Below are positions 61,530 through 64,000 of a stretch of DNA of 64,000 bases, one piece after another. This stretch comes from Pseudomonas bubulae (GTDB taxonomy: Bacteria; Pseudomonadota; Gammaproteobacteria; Pseudomonadales; Pseudomonadaceae). A program made the position numbers and the translations under genes. Below the pieces are notes generated by a model, which saw only the letters and a list, made by a program, of their open reading frames with translations, was not told the DNA's origin and ran no database searches. The stretch spans positions 248,001 through 312,000 of the forward strand of contig NZ_UYJA01000006.1 in assembly GCF_900618535.1 (NCBI RefSeq), written 5' to 3'. The number at the start of each line of letters is the position of its first letter. The first letter of the stretch is position 1.

Positions 61530-61723
61530 CCTCTGTGATCAAAAACCGCCGCTGGTCATTTGCAGATAATGTGAGCCCGTCACAATGAAACGCGAGCCCG
61601 TGTCCTCGAATGCAAGCCCATTTGCAATTAATGTGAGCCGGAGCATTTGGCTGGTTGCAGTTAATGTGAGCCAGAAATGCCGCTGAATGCGAGCCCGCGT
61701 GTTTTCAAACGCGAGCCGCTACA
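61530..61723 (-). repeat. Right terminal repeat, seven boxes
   Basis: Read on the minus strand, it matches the left repeat over its whole 194 bp with scattered substitutions, with the same box order and spacing, from TGTAGCGGCTCGCGTTTG to GATCACAGAGG. Confidence 0.9.
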
Positions 61724-61955
61724 GGTAGTTGCCTTCTTTTCGATGTTTACTGACGAAGAGCATATGTGGGGGGTCGTGAGTAGCGTCAGTGCATTCAACG
61801 GCGGAGAAATGTTTCGCCTGAATGCTGTAGTTCATAGCGCAATATCGGCTGACAGCACTTTCAGTCTATTGACTATGGCCCGCTCTCATCAGGCAGCGCG
61901 GGTGTCGGCGTTGTTCTTCATGGTGCCGCTATTGGCATCGGTAATGGCGAACTAA
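61724..61955 (+). pseudogene. Fragment with an EamA-like end
   Basis: An open frame beyond the transposon ends SHQAARVSALFFMVPLLASV MAN. RVSALFFMVPLLASVMA resembles the last helices of DMT/EamA transporters. The N-terminal part is not protein-like. It is not the missing part of the MFS gene, so the transposon flanks come from different loci. Confidence 0.35.
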
Positions 61956-62203
61956 TTGCTCGATGAGGTCATGCCAGGGTTGGCATGGCATGGCGTGGAA
62001 TGGTTGTTGCTGTGCTGGGGGTTTGGCTCGCTGAGGGAGTGACGTTGAACATGACCCGACACCAAGCAGTTCTCGATTGGTGGCAGTCAAGCGAAGACCT
62101 CGCCAACCACTCGAAACAATGAACGATGGCATAACCCGAAAAAATCGCAGCGAACAAAACAAAGGGCCTGCACGAGGAGTCTCATGCAAGCCCTTGATTT
62201 GTT
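61956..62203. other. Non-coding DNA with a second copy of the tRNA terminator
   Basis: No gene supported. At about 62158-62195 the hairpin sequence AAAGGGCCTGCACG...CATGCAAGCCCTT duplicates the terminator of the tRNA-Leu at 63684-63723. Confidence 0.55.
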
Positions 62204-62257
62204 TGGTGCCCGAAGCCGGAATCGAACCGGCCCGTCATTATGAACGGGGGATTTTAA
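62204..62257 (-). repeat. Partial tRNA-Leu copy (old att site)
   Basis: Repeats the CCA end, T arm and variable arm of the tRNA-Leu at 63729 with three substitutions, then diverges at the anticodon loop (…GGGGGATTTTAA). The 5' half is absent. The identical surroundings on the 3' side show a duplication of the integration site. Confidence 0.85.
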
Positions 62258-62388
62258 TTCAAAAAATTTATTTTTTAAAAACAGTAGGTTAGATCTGTGT
62301 CTGTGTATGTTTCGCAGCGAGACGGTGCCAGGACCCTGAAGGCCATTGCTTCTACGTGATCAAAAATAAGTGCTGTGAAGAATGCCCG

Positions 62389-62561
62389 TCAAAAATCATT
62401 TGGTTGGGTTGCCTTTTTGCCGCCCCTTTGACGGATGTAAATCTCGGTCATCACGACCGTTGTATGCCCCAGCTGGCCACTGAGCCTGAGTCGTATCTCG
62501 GCGGTGTGCTTATTGTATTGCCGGTGGTGCTGACCGGTGATGAGCAGGGAGTCCAACTCTG
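62389..62561 (-). pseudogene. Tyrosine recombinase C-terminal remnant
   Basis: Minus frame ELDSLLITGQHHRQYNKHTA EIRLRLSGQLGHTTVVMTEI YIRQRGGKKATQPNDF. QLGHTTVVMTEIYIR is the final His/Tyr segment of a phage-type integrase. It lies 130 bp from the partial tRNA-Leu, as an island integrase should. Confidence 0.6.
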
Positions 62562-62628
62562 GAGCTGAGTCCTAAGAGGATCGTGTTTGTAGCGATTTTT
62601 ATCAGCCGTTGCTGGTGTGTGGTTTTAT

Positions 62629-62648
62629 ATTGTAAATGCATTTACAAT
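62629..62648 (+). promoter_or_regulatory. 20-bp perfect palindrome, MarR operator candidate
   Basis: ATTGTAAATGCATTTACAAT lies 33 nt before the SRPBCC gene. The perfect symmetry and the downstream marR gene suggest autorepression of the two-gene operon. Confidence 0.7.
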
Positions 62649-62680
62649 TATTTTGACCCTACAGACGCAAGGCAAAGGCC

Positions 62681-63106
62681 ATGGAAATCAAAGAGTCTAT
62701 TGAAATCAGATCGACCCCCGCGCAAGTGTTCCGCTTGTATAGGGATGCGGGACGGTGGGCTGACTGGGACCCAGAAGTGAGTAGTGCCAGCTTGCCTGGC
62801 GGTCTCAAGTTGGGAGCCAAAGGTTGGCTTAAACCCAGGGTAGGGCCCAAGGCTGGCATTCAGATTGTTGAGATGACCGAAGAAAAGTCGTTTTCGGCGC
62901 AAAGCCGTTTGCCGTTATGTCGCATGGAATTCGGGCACCTGCTCACGGAAAAAGAGGGGGGCACTGTCGCAACTCACTGGGTTGAATTCTCCGGGCCATT
63001 GAGCTTTCTGTTTCGATACCTGATAGGTAGATCCATCCAGGCAGCGTTACCCAATACGATGCAGGGGCTTAAGAAGTCCAGTGAAGCCCGGGCAAGCTCC
63101 CTATGA
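62681..63106 (+). CDS. SRPBCC (polyketide cyclase-like) protein
   Basis: 141 residues. MEIKESIEIRSTPAQVFRLY, WADWDPEVSSASLPGGLKLG, WVEFSGPLSFLFRYLIGRSI and the C-terminal long helix (TMQGLKKSSEARA) are typical of START-like SRPBCC proteins, which bind small hydrophobic ligands. Overlaps marR by 4 nt. Ligand unknown. Confidence 0.88.
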   Translation: MEIKESIEIRSTPAQVFRLYRDAGRWADWDPEVSSASLPGGLKLGAKGWLKPRVGPKAGIQIVEMTEEKSFSAQSRLPLCRMEFGHLLTEKEGGTVATHWVEFSGPLSFLFRYLIGRSIQAALPNTMQGLKKSSEARASSL

Positions 63107-63531
63107 GTGTGAGCAAGGACGGCGTCGAGGAGAACTGGAGTGGTTCTGCCTTCGCGGGGCCAAGCGACAGCCCTGGATTCAGACTCTGGCGCGACTTTTT
63201 GGACTGGCAGCGTCAACTTAATGTCCGCTTGAAGCCCTTGGGGCTTACCCAGCCACAGTTCGCTATCCTGGCTGTAAGTGGTTGGCTGACTAGAGAGGGC
63301 GAGCAGGTGACTCAGCATGGAATCGCCAGTTTTACCGGTATGGATCGCATGCATATTTCGCAAATCATATCCCGCCTGGGTAAGGACGGGCTTATTGAAA
63401 AGCAAGTGAACCCGCAAGATCATCGCGCAAATCTGGTGTCACTTAGCGAAGAGGGCCACCGACGATTGCGTGCTGCTATGCCGATTGTTGAAGGCTTCGA
63501 CAAAGAGTTCTTTCTAACGCGCAACACCTGA
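63103..63531 (+). CDS. MarR-family regulator
   Basis: 142 residues. Winged helix: LGLTQPQFAILAVSGWLTRE, ASFTGMDRMHISQIISRLGK, GLIEKQVNPQDHRANLVSLS. Likely senses the ligand handled by the coupled SRPBCC protein and represses the operon at the palindrome 62629-62648. Confidence 0.92.
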   Translation: MSVSKDGVEENWSGSAFAGPSDSPGFRLWRDFLDWQRQLNVRLKPLGLTQPQFAILAVSGWLTREGEQVTQHGIASFTGMDRMHISQIISRLGKDGLIEKQVNPQDHRANLVSLSEEGHRRLRAAMPIVEGFDKEFFLTRNT

Positions 63532-63564
63532 TTACCTGTCTGGAAATCAGGTGTGATAACCCCC

Positions 63565-63593
63565 GAGCCCGGCCTAGTGCTGGGCTTTGTGTT
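63565..63593 (+). terminator. Terminator-like hairpin after marR
   Basis: AGCCCGGC-CTAGT-GCTGGGCTTTGTGTTT; the T-run is interrupted. Confidence 0.5.
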
Positions 63594-63683
63594 TGCGCAG
63601 GAGAATGACGCCCGTTTTGGCAGGAAGACAGAGAAGGGGTAAAAAACAGAATCGCGGAGCGGTCTGTTTTTTTGCGGTGAAAA

Positions 63684-63723
63684 AACAAAGGGCCTGCACG
63701 CGAATCGCATGCAAGCCCTTGAT
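63684..63723 (-). terminator. Terminator of tRNA-Leu
   Basis: On the minus strand AAGGGCTTGCATGCG...CGTGCAGGCCCTTTG with TTTTTT, just past the tRNA 3' end. Confidence 0.82.
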
Positions 63724-63728
63724 TTGTT

Positions 63729-63815
63729 TGGTGCCCGAAGCCGGAATCGAACCGGCACGTCCTTACGAACGGGGGATTTTAAGTCCCATGCGTCTACCAA
63801 TTTCGCCATTCGGGC
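63729..63815 (-). tRNA. tRNA-Leu (anticodon TAA)
   Basis: 87 nt with encoded CCA. Acceptor GCCCGAA pairs with TTCGGGC; anticodon loop CTTAAAA gives TAA; a long variable arm marks a class II tRNA. It is the complete copy of the site whose 3' half recurs at 62204-62257. Confidence 0.96.
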
Positions 63816-64000
63816 GGTAGCGCTATAAAGCGGGTCACGAAGGAAGGTGCTTTAACAAAGAAAGTACTCAAGAGCCTGCGCAACAGGTGGACGAATATAT
63901 AGAGCCTGCGCTCATGAGGCAAGGTCGATAGTGTCCATTGTGGTACATTTTTTTTCTCCGTGCCTGGGTAAAACCGTCGAAAAATCATAGATATATGCAC
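63816..64000. other. Upstream region of tRNA-Leu, no gene seen
   Basis: Presumably holds the tRNA promoter on the minus strand; no high-scoring -35/-10 pair stands out to me. Confidence 0.4.

Larger units (their letters stand above)
55123..61723. mobile_element. 6.6-kb Tn5053/Tn402-like transposon with bacteriocin cargo
   Basis: Ends are TGTAGCGGCTCGC...GCGAGCCGCTACA. Each end is a 194-bp inverted repeat with about seven copies of a GGCTCRCATT-type box. All genes are on the minus strand: bacteriocin, immunity, then resolvase, DDE transposase, AAA ATPase. There is no TniQ-like gene. Flanks atatg and ggtag do not match, so the target duplication is absent. Confidence 0.88.

Noticed and set aside
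62204..62257. Second tRNA-Leu gene
   Set aside because: Sequence diverges at the anticodon loop and the 5' half is absent, so no cloverleaf can form.

Overview
The window looks like a Pseudomonas chromosome (fluorescens/putida-type lineage). The evidence is a MerR-family gene followed by tRNA-Pro(GGG) at the left edge, GC-rich codon use in the core genes, and phage, IS and bacteriocin families typical of that genus. Nearly all of it is accessory DNA between two tRNA loci: tRNA-Pro at 310-386 and tRNA-Leu(TAA) at 63729-63815.

Region 1 (342-41156) is an almost complete cos-type, lambda-like siphovirus prophage inserted in the 3' end of tRNA-Pro, bounded by a 49-bp identical repeat that extends to 63 bp with one mismatch. 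The leftward arm holds integrase, excisionase and small early genes. The immunity region has a LexA-like CI repressor, a Cro-like gene and five copies of one operator. The rightward arm has two replication genes, a second tyrosine recombinase, antiterminator Q, holin, HNH endonuclease, terminase, an HK97-type head module, a tail module with a programmed -1 frameshift, two paralogous SGNH-hydrolase tail proteins, a GH19 endolysin and spanins. Cargo lies in two places. A SIR2-domain gene sits in a decayed transposon between the leftward operators and the repressor, next to a BRCT-domain gene. A DUF3892 gene, an IS5-family element and a small beta-helix/membrane gene pair lie near attR.

Region 2 (41157 to about 46.7 kb) is the wreck of a second element inserted in tandem at the same att site. 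It holds a 5'-truncated second integrase, a YkgO/L36 paralogue gene with a possible Zur site, broken tail-fibre and tail-fibre-assembly genes, a ParDE toxin-antitoxin pair, a lysin/Rz deletion fusion with an intact Rz1, and a Dam-type methyltransferase.

Region 3 (46.9-52.2 kb) is a junkyard: two unknown genes, an intact IS3-family element, a 363-aa unknown protein, a truncated NadS-type antitoxin cut by an IS end, and IS66 and IS30 remnants.

Region 4 (52.4-55.1 kb) is a small catabolic locus: a shikimate dehydrogenase-like enzyme, an IclR regulator and an AAHS-type MFS transporter. Each is preceded by the same palindrome (TGGAATA-N-TATTCCA or a close variant), so the three probably form one IclR regulon. 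The transporter is broken after 149 codons.

Region 5 (55123-61723) breaks it: a 6.6-kb transposon with 194-bp terminal inverted repeats, each carrying about seven copies of a GGCTCRCATT-type motif. It encodes a serine resolvase, a D,D,E transposase with a Mu-type C-terminus and an AAA ATPase (Tn5053/Tn402-like logic). Its cargo is an S-type-pyocin-like bacteriocin with a directly coupled immunity gene and a LexA-type SOS box upstream. This bacteriocin-carrying transposon is the most striking system in the window.

Region 6 (61.7-64.0 kb) is the tRNA-Leu(TAA) end. A partial copy of the tRNA 3' half with its terminator and an integrase C-terminal remnant mark an old island. Next to them an SRPBCC-protein/MarR operon lies under a perfect 20-bp palindrome.
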